This document shows positions 1 through 9,365 of a DNA stretch of 40,549 nt, piece after piece. The notes under the pieces were generated by a model. That model made no database searches. It was given only the letters and a program-made list of their open reading frames with translations, and was not told the DNA's origin. Source of the stretch: Acidobacteria subdivision 13 bacterium RH2 MAG17b (GTDB lineage: Bacteria > Acidobacteriota > Terriglobia > UBA7540); assembly GCA_002197525.1 (NCBI GenBank), contig NFUN01000048.1:1-40549 (forward strand). The letters are read 5' to 3'. Within the stretch, counting starts at the first letter, position 1. Each line of letters opens with the position of its first letter. The position numbers and the translations under genes were made by a program.

Positions 1-156
1 CCCGCCCTTCCGCGAATACGAGCCGTTTCATGAATAATCCGGGCTAGTGCTGACAATAACCCTATTCGGGGCGCGCTATTCGTGATTGAGAGATTTGTGG
101 GCGTCGCCGCAGCAGACAAAGGTTTTGCCGCTTCGCAATCTTCAGGCCGGCATTTT

Positions 157-202
157 GAAGGCTGTGCCGGGCTGAAGCCCGGCGCTACAAAACCAAAATG
201 AG
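157..202. repeat. REP-like palindrome, copy 1
   Basis: The segment carries the perfect palindrome arms GCCGGGCT and AGCCCGGC followed by GCTACAAAACCAAAATGAG. The same 46 bases recur at 15581-15626, about 15.4 kb away, also in non-coding DNA. Identity extends beyond the hairpin into the flank, so this is a mobile or recombined repeat rather than a chance stem-loop. Confidence 0.8.
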
Positions 203-225
203 TCACTACCTCGTCTCGGCTTTGA

Positions 226-255
226 TTGACACTGCGCCGCGCGCGATGGTACAAA
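226..255 (+). promoter_or_regulatory. Promoter of tRNA-His
   Basis: TTGACA at 226-231, an 18-base spacer and TACAAA at 250-255 form a sigma70-type promoter. Its predicted start would lie about 25 bases before the mature tRNA 5' end at 287. Confidence 0.55.
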
Positions 256-286
256 AGTAGATACTAGCGCCTGAATGCTTTGACAC

Positions 287-364
287 GGTGAGCGTAGCTC
301 AGCTTGGTAGAGCGCCAGACTGTGGATCTGGACGTCGCGGGTTCGAATCCCGTCGCTCACCCCA
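287..364 (+). tRNA. tRNA-His (anticodon GTG)
   Basis: The acceptor arm GTGAGCG (288-294) pairs perfectly with CGCTCAC (354-360). The anticodon stem CCAGA/TCTGG closes the seven-base loop CTGTGGA with anticodon GTG at 322-324, and the T arm GGGTTCGAATCCC is canonical. The special -1 guanosine required by histidyl-tRNA synthetase is at 287, opposite discriminator C361. The 3' CCA is genome encoded (362-364). This is a complete gene. Confidence 0.97.
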
Positions 365-723
365 ATCCAGAATCGGAATACCCTAGTTTAATAGGCTTTG
401 AAGTGATGAAGCTTCCGGAGATTGCCCCTGCGTAGATTGGACGGGTCCCCGAAGATTCTGCAGATTTCTCCCGCCGCGATCAGGCAGCGCGGTGGTTGCC
501 AGGTGTTCAGATCGCAGCACCGTATGGGCGCTATTCCTTAAGGCTATTCCCCAGACGGCCCTGTTCACAAGCGCCCGCCCATGTACCCTTCCCGCTAATA
601 AATCCACAGGTTTGCAGTCGCGTTTCAACGCTCGCTCCACCCGTTTTCCGGGAAAACCCGGATGGCGCACGGGACGCTGCTGTCACGGGCTATGCGATTT
701 CCCGAGCCAGTAAATTCAAGGAT
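365..723. other. Intergenic stretch without a recognisable gene
   Basis: ORFs on both strands here have no recognisable motif and no good ribosome binding site. A short hairpin, CGTTTTCCGGGAAAACCCG, lies near 645-663 just beyond the 3' end of the next gene and could help end its transcription, although no T-run follows it. Otherwise nothing stands out. Confidence 0.5.
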
Positions 724-1518
724 TCATTCCACGTGGCTTTGGCCAACCGCCGCCGCCGCATGAGAATCGTGCTTCTGAAAGATAAGATGGATAGTGCTCG
801 AACCGCGAGGTGTTTCTACGGCGCGGTCGATGACAAGGGATTTCCCATCCTTGGAAAGCTTCCACTGGTCTTTCATTTGAACCTGCCCGCGATATCCACT
901 TCCGGCGAGCGCCAGCTTCAACACCTTGCCGTTTTTCGCCCAGTCTGCCTTCAAGGCAGCATCGCTGTGCATTGGACCGCCAAGCTGCGCCGTCGATTCG
1001 CTGCCATCCAACTTATAGACGGCACTACGGGGGTACAGCATGAACGCAGCAATGCGCGCTCGCGACCCGCCTTCCGAACGCGGCCTTCCGCCCGCAGTCC
1101 CCGGCAGCCCGGCCCCTGGTATGCCTTCGCTCATAGGCCCTTCTGCTCTGCCGTTAGGCATGCCCATGCCCACGCGGCCGGGCATCCCCATCGGGCCCAT
1201 TCCTCCATTCGGGTAACCATTGGGAGAACCTCCCGGATAGGAGCCCGGAGATCCAGATTCAGGAGGATTGCCGGGATAGGGCCGGTTAGGACCGCTCATC
1301 GGCCTCAAATTGCCGCGCAGGGTTGTCAGCACCTTCAACTGCTGCTGGTCTTGGCTGACAACCATGCTGTAACTTTGTAAGCCATCGGGCAGGTCTTTAG
1401 TCCGGCTGGTATCCAGAACCCAGTTGCCAGAAAAGTCCGCCCGCTTGGGCGCACTCTTTGCCTGGGTCAGGATTGGGCAAAATACCAGCGCCAGCAAGAA
1501 CAGTATGATATTTTTCAT
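724..1518 (-). CDS. Secreted protein with Gly/Pro/Met-rich linker, unknown function
   Basis: The 264-residue protein starts at an ATG with AAGGAG nine bases upstream. An upstream in-frame start would put 18 polar residues before the signal peptide and is not preferred. Residues 1-20 (MKNIILFLLALVFCP...) form a Sec signal peptide. A first small domain opens with FSGNWVLDTSRTKDLP, typical of secreted lipocalin-like acidobacterial proteins. It is followed by a roughly 90-residue low-complexity linker rich in Gly, Pro and Met (GMGPMGMPGR and similar) and a second domain (AAFMLYPRSAVYKLDG to the C-terminus) that looks like the same beta-rich fold. It is probably periplasmic. I do not recognise a named function. 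Confidence 0.75.
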   Translation of the reverse strand: MKNIILFLLALVFCPILTQAKSAPKRADFSGNWVLDTSRTKDLPDGLQSYSMVVSQDQQQLKVLTTLRGNLRPMSGPNRPYPGNPPESGSPGSYPGGSPNGYPNGGMGPMGMPGRVGMGMPNGRAEGPMSEGIPGAGLPGTAGGRPRSEGGSRARIAAFMLYPRSAVYKLDGSESTAQLGGPMHSDAALKADWAKNGKVLKLALAGSGYRGQVQMKDQWKLSKDGKSLVIDRAVETPRGSSTIHLIFQKHDSHAAAAVGQSHVE

Positions 1519-1671
1519 GGCTCCGATCTCCTTGCCACCAATGTTTGTTGAACGTAAACGTCTGCTTCGCAAGAAGGTGCTCGCTCAAACCTGAAAGCCT
1601 ACTCCGTCCGGGGGATGCCACACCTCATTTACTCCCCGTTGGATGGGCAAATTTGAAACCAAGTTTCCTCA

Positions 1672-2202
1672 GTGTCCGTAAATTCTGCGCAAAGAGCAAC
1701 CCTTTTCGGCGCCTATATCAGCCGCGTTGGCCGGATTCTCCCGGACGCCTCAGACAGGGCAAAACCGCATTACTTCGGACCAGACGCGAGCTCCGGAATC
1801 GAAGTGGACTCCAGCGGAACGTTTAAATTCGGATATCTGTTGACGACGCCGAGAAAGGACCGGAGACCCGAGAACAAAGGCGACCCGGATTTTGGTCTAC
1901 AAACGTTCCTCCCGAACATTTCCCTTGACCTTCGCGAGGGTTCCGAATTCAGTAGTCATATACTGCCGAAACGCTCTGGCACAATCGACGCATTTGATGT
2001 GAAGGTAGTTGATGCGAAGACAGCGAAGACACCCGAGCCAGGTACCATGTCCCTGGCCGGCATCGCTCTGGCGGTTCTGATTGGCATGGGGAGAGGCCGC
2101 CTAGCTAGGTGGAAGCCTATGAAGTGGGTCCGGGTTGCAGATGCTGCAGGATCAGCGGCTGGCTTTGAAACCACTGAGGCCCGGGCATACGTTTGCGGGT
2201 AG
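1672..2202 (+). pseudogene. Remnant of a PEP-CTERM surface protein
   Basis: The reading frame contains KTPEPGTMSLAGIALAVLIG followed by MGRGRLAR near residues 120-146. This is the PEP motif, hydrophobic helix and basic cluster of a PEP-CTERM (exosortase) sorting tail. In intact proteins the tail is the very C-terminus. Here the frame runs on for about 30 residues into DNA antisense to the coxD 3' end, and a shift of one base would give a TAG at 2105-2107, right after the basic cluster. The N-terminus (GTG at 1672) has no signal peptide. Lacking both ends, this looks like a decayed gene. No exosortase is encoded in the window. The recognisable part ends near 2110. Confidence 0.5.
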
Positions 2203-2476
2203 CAAAGTCCGTCATCGAGATGCTGATCAGAATCAGCAACCAGAACACTGCGCAGCCGATGACGACGCGGACTAGGCGTTCGCTGTGCCGTGCGTGCATG
2301 AAGAAAAATACCACCAGCGAAGCCTTGAAGATGGCTATCACAAGCGCAACCACGGTGTTGAAGGGGCCGAGATCGATATAGGCGACTCCAGTGGTAAGCG
2401 CCGTAAAGCAGAGTAGGGCAAACCAGATGGTTATATAGAGCTTTTTGCTCTCGATGTGCACGACATTTTCAGGCAT
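2117..2476 (-). CDS. coxD: Cytochrome c oxidase subunit IV (prokaryotic type)
   Basis: This 119-residue membrane protein has three predicted helices (LYITIWFALLCFTALTTGVA; NTVVALVIAIFKASLVVFFF; VIGCAVFWLLILISISM) and the MHARHSE loop typical of the small prokaryotic COX4 family. It would stabilise the catalytic core of the aa3/caa3 oxidase in the cytoplasmic membrane. It is the last gene of the act-cox operon, 84 bases after coxC. The ATG at 2476 (MPENVVHIESKKLY) is chosen because upstream alternatives add polar residues and have no ribosome binding site; even here the site (AGGAC) is weak. The 3' end faces the PEP-CTERM remnant. Confidence 0.85.
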   Translation of the reverse strand: MPENVVHIESKKLYITIWFALLCFTALTTGVAYIDLGPFNTVVALVIAIFKASLVVFFFMHARHSERLVRVVIGCAVFWLLILISISMTDFATRKRMPGPQWFQSQPLILQHLQPGPTS

Positions 2477-2560
2477 TTTTGAGTCCTGCCACATACAACG
2501 GGCTTTAGATATCTTTGAGTCCCGCAATTTAAGACGGTCCCCAAGAAGGTCAAAACTGCT

Positions 2561-3217
2561 TCAGTAACGCCCTCCGATCAGATAGAGCAGAGGAAACAGG
2601 AAAATCCATACAATGTCCACGAAGTGCCAGTACAAGCCTGCAATCTCTACAGCATTGCAATGCCCCTTGGAGAAAGCACCGCGAGCCGCCATGATGATGA
2701 GTCCAATCATGACTCCCGCGCCCACGATCATGTGAAGCGCATGAAGACCAGTGAGCGCGAAGTAAAAGAACATGAAAAGTTCGACGTGGCGGGCGTTCGG
2801 GCCGGTGTAGGTGAAGTTGACGCCGGGGGCTAAACCATCAAGGTACTCATGGCGCCACTCAAAGCCAAACTTGATCGCCAAAAATGCGAGGCCAAAGATC
2901 AGCGTGAGCACCAGGAACGTAATCAGAAGATTCCTTTTGCCCATTTGCGCGGCGCGCACGGCCAAGGCCATGGTAAGACTGCTGCAAATCAACACAGCCG
3001 TGTTCGTGGCGCCCCAGACGACCGCCAGATGATGACTTCCCGTTCGAAAGGCCGAAAAATAGAGATACCGGTAAATATTGTAACTGGCAAGAAGGCCGCC
3101 AAAGAACAGCACTTCGGTGCACAGAAAAATCCACATGCCCAAGCTGGCTGCCTGATGCTGTTGTGCTTGATCGTCAAATTGTTCTGCCACCAGCGTGGCG
3201 TGCGCTTCGGACGACAA
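2561..3217 (-). CDS. coxC: Cytochrome c oxidase subunit III
   Basis: This 218-residue integral membrane subunit starts at a TTG with AAGGAG seven bases upstream. The first helix ([21 protein letters not shown]) carries the conserved glutamate of COX3, and the late segment [20 protein letters not shown] is the family hallmark. The protein is of the short form, shorter than the about 260-residue mitochondrial type. Subunit III is known to sustain proton uptake and stability of the oxidase. It sits 18 bases after coxA in the same operon. Confidence 0.93.
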   Translation of the reverse strand: MSSEAHATLVAEQFDDQAQQHQAASLGMWIFLCTEVLFFGGLLASYNIYRYLYFSAFRTGSHHLAVVWGATNTAVLICSSLTMALAVRAAQMGKRNLLITFLVLTLIFGLAFLAIKFGFEWRHEYLDGLAPGVNFTYTGPNARHVELFMFFYFALTGLHALHMIVGAGVMIGLIIMAARGAFSKGHCNAVEIAGLYWHFVDIVWIFLFPLLYLIGGRY

Positions 3218-3235
3218 CGGTTTACTCCTTCAAAA

Positions 3236-4894
3236 TCAGGATGCGACGGTGGCGGCGTGAGCCGGCTCGGAGCCGTAGGCGTAGGCTTCTTCGGTGACCA
3301 CCGGCGTCCTCTCAAAGTTATGGGTAGGCGGTGGGGATGCCGTCTCCCATTCCAGACCCTTTGCTTTCCATGGGTTCGGACCGGCATCTGCCCCATATTT
3401 CAAAGACCAGATCAGATAAATCATGGGCATCAGGTAGCCCACCGCCAGAATCGAGGCTCCGGCGCTCGACATAATGTTCAAGGTCTGGAACTGCGCGGGA
3501 TAGATTGCATACCGGCGTGGCATGCCCATGAACCCCAGAATGAACTGGGGTCCAAAAGTGAGGTTAAATCCCACAAAGATAATGAACGCCGCGAGCCTTG
3601 CCCAGTAGTCCGGGTACATCTTGCCCGTCATCTTAGGCCACCAGTAATGGAGCCCGCCCATGTAGCCCATGATAGCACCCCCAACCATGACGTAATGGAA
3701 GTGGGCGACCACAAAGTAAGTATCGTGAAGGAACACATCAAGACCCATGGTGGCAAGAAAGACTCCGGTAAGCCCGCCTATGGTAAACAGACCAATGAAC
3801 CCCAGCGCGTAAAGCATCGGCGCTTCGAAAGAGATCGATCCCTTATAGAGCGTGGCTGTCCAATTAAAAACCTTAATCGCCGAAGGGATCGCTACAGCCA
3901 TGCTCATAGCCGAAAAGAAAATGCCGGCGTAAACGGACTGGCCGGAGACAAACATGTGGTGTCCCCAAACGATGAAGGAGACGATCGCAATGCCGAAACT
4001 CGAAAAAGCAATCAGGCTATAACCGAAGATTCTCCGGCGCGAGAAAGCCGCAATCAACTCGCTGATTACCCCCATGGAGGGTAAGATCAAAATGTAAACC
4101 TCAGGATGGCCGAAAAACCAGAACAAGTGCTGAAAGAGTACCGGATCGCCTCCCAGCGCCGGGTCAAAAATTCCCACGTGGAAGAATCTCTCCAGCATCA
4201 CCAAAACCATGGTGATGGCAATGACGGGCATCGCCAGCACGAATATGAAGCTGGTTGCGTACAAGGCCCAGATGAAGAGCGGCAGGCGAAACCAGGTAAG
4301 ACCCGGAGCGCGCATCTTATGGATGGTAACAATGAAGTTCAGGCCCGTCAGAATAGAAGAGAAACCGGAAATGAACACTGCCATCGCCGCTGAGATGACG
4401 TGCGTATTAACGTAGCTGGTACTGAGAGGTGTGTAAAACGTCCACCCGGTATCAACTCCGCCGGCGATCACAGAATACAGGAGCACCATTCCGGCCGTGA
4501 TAAAGATGTACCAACTCAGCAGATTCAGCTTTGGGAAGGCGACGTCCCTCGCCCCGATCATCATGGGAATCAAGAAATTGCCGAGAACGGTGGGCACCGC
4601 TGGAGCCAAGAAAAAGAAAATCATTACGGTGCCGTGAATTGTGAACATCTTGTTGTAAGTCTCGGGCTCGAGCAGCAATCCCTGAGGCTGGATCAGGTTC
4701 AGCCGCATTAAAGTGGCTGCGAGACCGCCTACTATGAAGAAGAAAGTGGTTGACAGAAAATAGAGCCACGCGATGCGTTTGTGGTCGGTAGTCAACAGCC
4801 ACGATTTGATTCCGTATTTAGCGTTGAGATAATTTTCGGCGGCATACCCTTCGGCCGGCGATTGGAGTGCGGCAGCGTTTGCGGTACCCATCAT
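3236..4894 (-). CDS. coxA: Cytochrome c oxidase subunit I (A-family haem-copper oxidase)
   Basis: This catalytic subunit of about 552 residues reduces oxygen to water at a haem a3-CuB centre and pumps protons. Visible signatures are [11 protein letters not shown] (low-spin haem His), [11 protein letters not shown] (CuB His, cross-linked Tyr and D-channel Glu, as in A1 enzymes), WGHHMFVSG (CuB His pair), [17 protein letters not shown] (haem His residues), [11 protein letters not shown] (D-channel Asp) and PSAIKVFNW (K-channel Lys). The start overlaps the coxB stop as ATGA. A second ATG three bases later (4891) has better spacing to GGGGAG, so either may be used. A longer frame to 5167 is only antisense of nothing and overlaps coxB. 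Confidence 0.96.
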   Translation of the reverse strand: MMGTANAAALQSPAEGYAAENYLNAKYGIKSWLLTTDHKRIAWLYFLSTTFFFIVGGLAATLMRLNLIQPQGLLLEPETYNKMFTIHGTVMIFFFLAPAVPTVLGNFLIPMMIGARDVAFPKLNLLSWYIFITAGMVLLYSVIAGGVDTGWTFYTPLSTSYVNTHVISAAMAVFISGFSSILTGLNFIVTIHKMRAPGLTWFRLPLFIWALYATSFIFVLAMPVIAITMVLVMLERFFHVGIFDPALGGDPVLFQHLFWFFGHPEVYILILPSMGVISELIAAFSRRRIFGYSLIAFSSFGIAIVSFIVWGHHMFVSGQSVYAGIFFSAMSMAVAIPSAIKVFNWTATLYKGSISFEAPMLYALGFIGLFTIGGLTGVFLATMGLDVFLHDTYFVVAHFHYVMVGGAIMGYMGGLHYWWPKMTGKMYPDYWARLAAFIIFVGFNLTFGPQFILGFMGMPRRYAIYPAQFQTLNIMSSAGASILAVGYLMPMIYLIWSLKYGADAGPNPWKAKGLEWETASPPPTHNFERTPVVTEEAYAYGSEPAHAATVAS

Positions 4895-5859
4895 TTGCTC
4901 CCCTTTCCTGCAGACTCCGCCCCCTGCGCGCCAGGCGTGGTCGAGAGGGACTTGATGTAAGCGATAATATCCAAAATTTGGTTCTCGGAAATCTGCCCCT
5001 GAAACGTCGGCATGATCGGTTTGTAGCCGAGGACAATCTGGGACGAGGGCTGGAGAATAGACTGCCGGATATAGGCATCGTCTGCCACTACAGTCTGTCC
5101 GCCCTGTAACCTTACTGTCGACCCATAAAGCCCGACGTACGGAGGCGCCTTCCCGGTTCCATGGCACGTGATACAGCCGTACTGCTGATACAGCTTGGCG
5201 CCCGCCTCAGACATGGACTGTGTATGGCGCATTTGGCCGCTCAACCAGCTTTCGTATCCGCCAGCCGTCATAACATCCACGTAGCCTCTCATCTTGGAGT
5301 GAAAGGTGCCGCAATACTGATCACAGAAAAGGTGATACCGGCCGACTCTTGTCGCGGTAAACCACAGTGTGGTGTAGCGATCAGGCAACACATCCATCTT
5401 AACGCGGAATGCGGGCACGGCGAAGTCGTGAATCACATCCTGCGAAGTCATGATCAGTTCAACCGGAACGCCAACGGGGATGTGCAATTCATTGATTTCT
5501 CTAGGACCTTCCGCATGTTGTAGCTTCCACATCCACTGCTTCCCGACCACGTAAACGTGCACGGCGTTCTGCGGCGGGCGGGCTTCTTGCACAAAAAGCT
5601 TCGCTCCCCAAACAAACAGGATGATCACAATGATGCCAGGGATGACGGTCCATGTGACTTCCAAGATAGTTGAACCGTGGATCTGTTCCGGAATTTCGTC
5701 TGGAGACCGCCGCCGGTACTTAATGGCGAAAACGAAGAGCAGAATAAAGATCAGCGCCGTAAAAAACACCGAGATGCCAATCGTGAACCACAACAGATGG
5801 TCAACGGTGGGCGCAATGCTAGACGCCTCTTTAGGAAGCAAAGGAAACAGGCACAACAT
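4891..5859 (-). CDS. coxB: Cytochrome c oxidase subunit II with fused cytochrome c (caa3 type)
   Basis: The 322-residue protein has two N-terminal membrane helices (about residues 20-45 and 70-95) and a periplasmic cupredoxin domain with the CuA motif [15 protein letters not shown]-terminal cytochrome c domain follows, with haem motif CITCH near residue 234 and the probable Met ligand in [10 protein letters not shown]. The fusion makes this a caa3-type enzyme that carries its own electron donor, suiting direct transfer from the alternative complex III encoded upstream. A GAGGTG site lies about ten bases before the ATG. The stop overlaps the coxA start. Confidence 0.95.
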   Translation of the reverse strand: MLCLFPLLPKEASSIAPTVDHLLWFTIGISVFFTALIFILLFVFAIKYRRRSPDEIPEQIHGSTILEVTWTVIPGIIVIILFVWGAKLFVQEARPPQNAVHVYVVGKQWMWKLQHAEGPREINELHIPVGVPVELIMTSQDVIHDFAVPAFRVKMDVLPDRYTTLWFTATRVGRYHLFCDQYCGTFHSKMRGYVDVMTAGGYESWLSGQMRHTQSMSEAGAKLYQQYGCITCHGTGKAPPYVGLYGSTVRLQGGQTVVADDAYIRQSILQPSSQIVLGYKPIMPTFQGQISENQILDIIAYIKSLSTTPGAQGAESAGKGSK

Positions 5860-6022
5860 TATTCTGATTCACCTCGAATCAACAGAACGCCGGCCAGCGT
5901 GGCGCCTCGGAATATTCGCCAAGCAGATCACGTGCGCCCGGCTAGCTGTCCGTAGGATCAAAAGCCCACCAGCCCTCTTGCAAGTCACAAAATTCTGCGC
6001 GGCGTGCAACTCTCCAGCAAAC

Positions 6023-7015
6023 CTAGGCCGTCGCGTGGTGATGCTTGTCGCCACGCAAGAGCAAGATAATCAGCCCACCAATGGTAAGAACCGTAAGGAT
6101 TCCACCCAGCATGAGCACGCGCGAAATGATCAGCCCGTATTTTCCGGTAATTGGGTTGTACTCACAGCAATACAAAATCAGCGCGTCGGCCAGGGAGCCG
6201 ATATTGCCGTTGGAGGCCTGCACCAAGGACAAGCGCAAAGGACCTTCCGGGTATTCGATCCCATAGAAATATCGCGAAATCCGTCCCGCTGGGGTGAGCA
6301 CGACGATTGCGACGGCGTGGGCGAACAAGTGCGTCTGCGGATCGTACTTGTAGTGAAATCCCACAGCTTGGGTGAGCGCATTGATCGATGCCTGGTCACC
6401 CGTCAAAAAATGCCATCCGCTGTCCACGCCGGGACGCGCATAGAGACTCAGGTATATCCGTTTTTTGTCCAGCGCCATTTCCGGCGTGTCATGAGGATCG
6501 AAGCTCACCGTTACGACGTTGAACTGCTTTCCAACCGTGAATTTCAGCAACTTCAAAACGTTCAGAAGCCCGTTTTCTTCCATCGTGCACAACATAGGAC
6601 AGTTGAAATACACGAGGGACAGAATCACAGGCTTCTTCCCGAAGTAATCTCCCAGACGCACCGTGTTACCTGCTGAATTCCGAAACGTCAGATTCAAGGG
6701 AATCTGGTTATTCAACCGCTGGTCTATGCCAACTCCTTGGAGACTAGCGGGCACCTGCTTGGAATTCGCCGGTCCTCCCTGCGTAGTGTCGGGGACCATC
6801 TTGCATTCTCCCCTCACCGTTTGCGGGAGCGAGCGCAGGCTTTTTACCAACCCGCTTTCGCTAGCGCGCGCCACCGCTGCCGAGCCCAGGCAAACCATCA
6901 GGGAGACTATAATCAGCGCCACGCCAAATCTCAGCGTGTGGCCCCATGTTTGTCTGCTCTGGCCTCGCCCTTCGCGGACTTGAACTTGGTTAGGTGACAT
7001 GGCTTTCACTTTCAT
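6023..7015 (-). CDS. SCO1/SenC-family copper chaperone for oxidase assembly
   Basis: The 330-residue protein has an N-terminal signal or anchor helix (about 28-50), a thioredoxin-like domain with the copper-binding FNCPMLC motif (CxxxC) and the matching His in HLFAHAVAIVVL, and an unusual C-terminal membrane helix (GGILTVLTIGGLIILLL) followed by a His-rich tail (DKHHHATA). SCO proteins load or reduce the CuA site of subunit II, and coxB is the next gene. The ATG at 7015 overlaps the previous stop as ATGA. An ATG at 7000 is a possible alternative. The spacer to coxB is 163 bases with no clear promoter. Confidence 0.9.
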   Translation of the reverse strand: MKVKAMSPNQVQVREGRGQSRQTWGHTLRFGVALIIVSLMVCLGSAAVARASESGLVKSLRSLPQTVRGECKMVPDTTQGGPANSKQVPASLQGVGIDQRLNNQIPLNLTFRNSAGNTVRLGDYFGKKPVILSLVYFNCPMLCTMEENGLLNVLKLLKFTVGKQFNVVTVSFDPHDTPEMALDKKRIYLSLYARPGVDSGWHFLTGDQASINALTQAVGFHYKYDPQTHLFAHAVAIVVLTPAGRISRYFYGIEYPEGPLRLSLVQASNGNIGSLADALILYCCEYNPITGKYGLIISRVLMLGGILTVLTIGGLIILLLRGDKHHHATA

Positions 7016-7494
7016 TGCCGTTGCGGCCCTTCAACTCCAACCGGCGCAGGACCGAAATCCCCCCTTGGTCCCATATAGGGCTGCGAGGGAGCGAGCGTCA
7101 TCTGCCCTGGCTGACGGACAGGCAGACCTTTCTGAAGGAGAGCATCCATCGCCTGGTCGATCGGAATGCGAACGACGCCTGCCTTCCGGTCAATCCAGCC
7201 ATAACTATTCAAAACGCTGTTTTCTTCCTGCAGGTATCGCTGCAACTCGGTCCCGACGTACTGCTGCTCGAGAGGGGCAGGCGGCATTTGCGATTTGGAG
7301 AAGAAGGCGGTTGGGGGAGTTATCTTGCGCCGGCCTACCAAATAGTGGAACGAAATCTCGGTAACCACGTAGCCAAACAGAATAAGGCCCAGCAACGCTA
7401 CGCCAAACAGCATCAGCTTATGGACGTCCGCGTCGCGGGTCTCGTGGGCGTGAACCGGCGGTGGCGTCTCCACACCAGGTCTCGTCTCACTCAT
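7012..7494 (-). CDS. Unnamed single-helix membrane protein of the act-cox operon
   Basis: This 160-residue protein has one helix near the N-terminus (MLFGVALLGLILFGYVVTEI) preceded by a His/Pro-rich cytoplasmic stretch. The soluble region contains LQRYLQEENSVLNSYGWID and VRIPIDQAMDALLQKGLP, then a Pro/Gly-rich tail. I do not recognise a named family. It lies between actF (8-base overlap) and the SCO gene (4-base overlap), with GGAG nine bases before its ATG, so it is surely co-translated with them. A role as a small accessory subunit or assembly factor of the complex III/oxidase supercomplex is inference from context. Confidence 0.85.
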   Translation of the reverse strand: MSETRPGVETPPPVHAHETRDADVHKLMLFGVALLGLILFGYVVTEISFHYLVGRRKITPPTAFFSKSQMPPAPLEQQYVGTELQRYLQEENSVLNSYGWIDRKAGVVRIPIDQAMDALLQKGLPVRQPGQMTLAPSQPYMGPRGDFGPAPVGVEGPQRQ

Positions 7495-8659
7495 GTTGCA
7501 GCACTCCTACCAGATTCGGATCGTGCAAGGGCAGCAGCGGCCGGGACTTGAGCTGCCGGAAGAAGATCGCCACGAAAATCCCCCCCAGCCCGATCATTGC
7601 GAGCCAGTCCGACCAATGAAACTGAGGTCCGCTTTTTTCGAAGGCTGGCATCAAGAGCCAGTACAAGTCGATAACACTCATGATGAACAGCAGCCCAGCG
7701 ACATATTTCAGATACTGCTTCCGGTGCGTCACAAAACGTTGAATAAGCAAAAGGAATGGAATTGCGAAGTGAAAAATCACCAAGCCGAGCGCCACTTTAG
7801 CCCAATCCGGGTTGATGCGCGAAACGTACCACGGTATCTCATTCTGCAGATTCCCCGCCCAAATAATCAGAAACTGGTCAAATGAAAGATAAGCCCACAG
7901 CAGCGTGAACACCAGTAATAGATTTCCAAAGTCGTGAATTTGAGAAGCCTTGATTACTTCAGACATCGGCTTCCTGCCGGAAAGATAGATTTGCACCAGC
8001 GTCACGAAGGACATTGCTCCAACGGCCTCGGTGACGACGAACATCATCCCGTATATCGTGGAGAAAAAATGCGGCTCTAGCGACATAACCCAGTCGATGC
8101 CCGCAAAACTCACCGTGAAGCCGAACACCACGAGCCCCGGCCCGCTGAGATTGCGCATGCGCCGCACCAAGTCCGGCTCGGCAGTCTGATCCTGCTGAGT
8201 GGACCACCGGTTGAGCAGCACGATAAGGCCGGTCCATAACACGAAATAAATGATCGTGCGAGCCACAAAGAAGGGTGTATTGAGGTAAAAGAGCTTTTGC
8301 TGGATAACGGGGTCCGCAGCCACCACAGACGGATGCGTCCAGACGTAAAGGTGGCGCATCCCAAACAGAACCGGAACAAAGAACACAGCCATCCAGACGA
8401 GCGTTTTGGCGGCGGCTTCCAGAGACCGCCGCAATATCAAACCCCATTTACCGGAAACCAAGTGCTGAAGCATAAGCAGGCCGAGGCACCCCAAACCAAT
8501 TCCTACCCAGAAGACCTCGCCGAATAAGTACGATCTAAAAAACTGTGAGGGCTGCTTAACCAGCTCAATCGCGCAGATGGCAAGCGATATCACTCCCACC
8601 ACAAGGGCCTTGCCGGCTATTCCGGTTGATTCGAGTTGAAACGTTTCGTCAGAGTTCAT
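7487..8659 (-). CDS. actF: Alternative complex III membrane subunit ActF
   Basis: This 390-residue polytopic protein of about ten helices belongs to the quinol:cytochrome c oxidoreductase quinone-binding subunit 2 family. Recognisable segments include GVISLAICAIELVKQPSQFFRSYLFG-like helix 1-2, FGFTVSFAGIDWVMSLEPHFFSTIYG and LLVFTLLWAYLSFDQFLIIWAGNLQNEIPWY in shorter pieces. ActF is related in fold to ActC and helps form the membrane part of the complex. Its ATG overlaps the actE stop (ATGA) with AAGGG just upstream. Its 3' end overlaps the next gene by eight bases. Confidence 0.92.
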   Translation of the reverse strand: MNSDETFQLESTGIAGKALVVGVISLAICAIELVKQPSQFFRSYLFGEVFWVGIGLGCLGLLMLQHLVSGKWGLILRRSLEAAAKTLVWMAVFFVPVLFGMRHLYVWTHPSVVAADPVIQQKLFYLNTPFFVARTIIYFVLWTGLIVLLNRWSTQQDQTAEPDLVRRMRNLSGPGLVVFGFTVSFAGIDWVMSLEPHFFSTIYGMMFVVTEAVGAMSFVTLVQIYLSGRKPMSEVIKASQIHDFGNLLLVFTLLWAYLSFDQFLIIWAGNLQNEIPWYVSRINPDWAKVALGLVIFHFAIPFLLLIQRFVTHRKQYLKYVAGLLFIMSVIDLYWLLMPAFEKSGPQFHWSDWLAMIGLGGIFVAIFFRQLKSRPLLPLHDPNLVGVLQHE

Positions 8660-9342
8660 TGTCCCTTATCCGAAAGAAGCTTGAGCCGTTCGCTGGGCGG
8701 AACATCGTTTAGCGTTGCAGTTTCGCTCAGTTGCAGGGCACGGATGTAGGCTGCGATCCGCCAGCGGTCCTTCACCGAAACACGGTCGGCGTAACTGTAC
8801 ATAGTCCCGTAGCCGTTGGTCATCACGTCGAAAAAGTGCCCGACCGGAGAATTCACCAGCTTCGCCGTCGTATAGGACGGTGGAGCCGGAAAACCTCGCC
8901 GCACGATCATGCCATCTCCCTGGCCAGCGTAGCCGTGGCATGGCGTGCAGTAAATGTCGAAGCGCTGTTGCCCGCGCTTGAGATTTTTCTTTGTGATGGG
9001 AAACGGAAAGACATTAGCAACCTGACCGTTGATTCGTCCCGTGTATAACAACTCATCCGTACGCAGGTGCCCGCGCGCAACCGTCCCCGGAACCATGGGC
9101 CGTTCCGATCTGCCATCGGGAAAGAAACTGCTCAGGGAATAGGGGTCGTAACGGGGTTCAACGTGCATGTCCACACGGCACCCACTCGCGACCAACACAA
9201 CGAAAAGCGCCAAACCCAAGAGCGCCCATGAAGAGGCTCGTGACTTCTTGCTTACGAAGGCGGGCACAGACCGCATAGCTTCTGGCCCTATTTGCCACCG
9301 CGTTTTGCTTCGGGATTCAGCCAATTCCCGTCTCACCCTCAT
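8656..9342 (-). CDS. actE: Alternative complex III monohaem cytochrome c lipoprotein ActE
   Basis: The protein has about 228 residues. The ATG at 9342 is preferred because GAGGA lies seven bases upstream; a TTG at 9369 would overlap actD as TTGA but lacks a good site. An internal hydrophobic segment ends in VVLVASGC, a lipobox, so the mature protein is probably anchored by a lipidated Cys on the periplasmic side. One haem c motif is present (CTPCHGYAGQGDGM), with a probable Met ligand in the downstream GYGTMYSYA. ActE is known as the monohaem subunit that hands electrons on to cytochrome c or the oxidase. Confidence 0.92.
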   Translation of the reverse strand: MRVRRELAESRSKTRWQIGPEAMRSVPAFVSKKSRASSWALLGLALFVVLVASGCRVDMHVEPRYDPYSLSSFFPDGRSERPMVPGTVARGHLRTDELLYTGRINGQVANVFPFPITKKNLKRGQQRFDIYCTPCHGYAGQGDGMIVRRGFPAPPSYTTAKLVNSPVGHFFDVMTNGYGTMYSYADRVSVKDRWRIAAYIRALQLSETATLNDVPPSERLKLLSDKGQ

Positions 9343-9365
9343 CACCAATTCCTCGTCTTCCCCGG

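Larger units (their letters stand above)
1..286. other. Intergenic stretch upstream of tRNA-His
   Basis: No convincing gene is visible here. The stretch contains one copy of a dispersed GCCGGGCTGAAGCCCGGC palindrome (157-202) and the promoter of the tRNA gene. The ORF that can be drawn on the minus strand at 142-360 runs through the tRNA and is not real. Confidence 0.6.

Noticed and set aside
496-1380. Plus-strand ORF of 294 codons across the secreted-protein gene
   Set aside because: It is antisense to the gene with signal peptide and ribosome binding site, and contains only low-complexity His/Arg repeats mirrored from the Met/Gly linker.
2849-4084. Long plus-strand ORF (411 codons) opposite coxC and coxA
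   Set aside because: It is antisense to two clear oxidase subunits, has no motif or ribosome binding site, and is rich in Arg, His and Gly as expected from the complement of membrane-protein codons.
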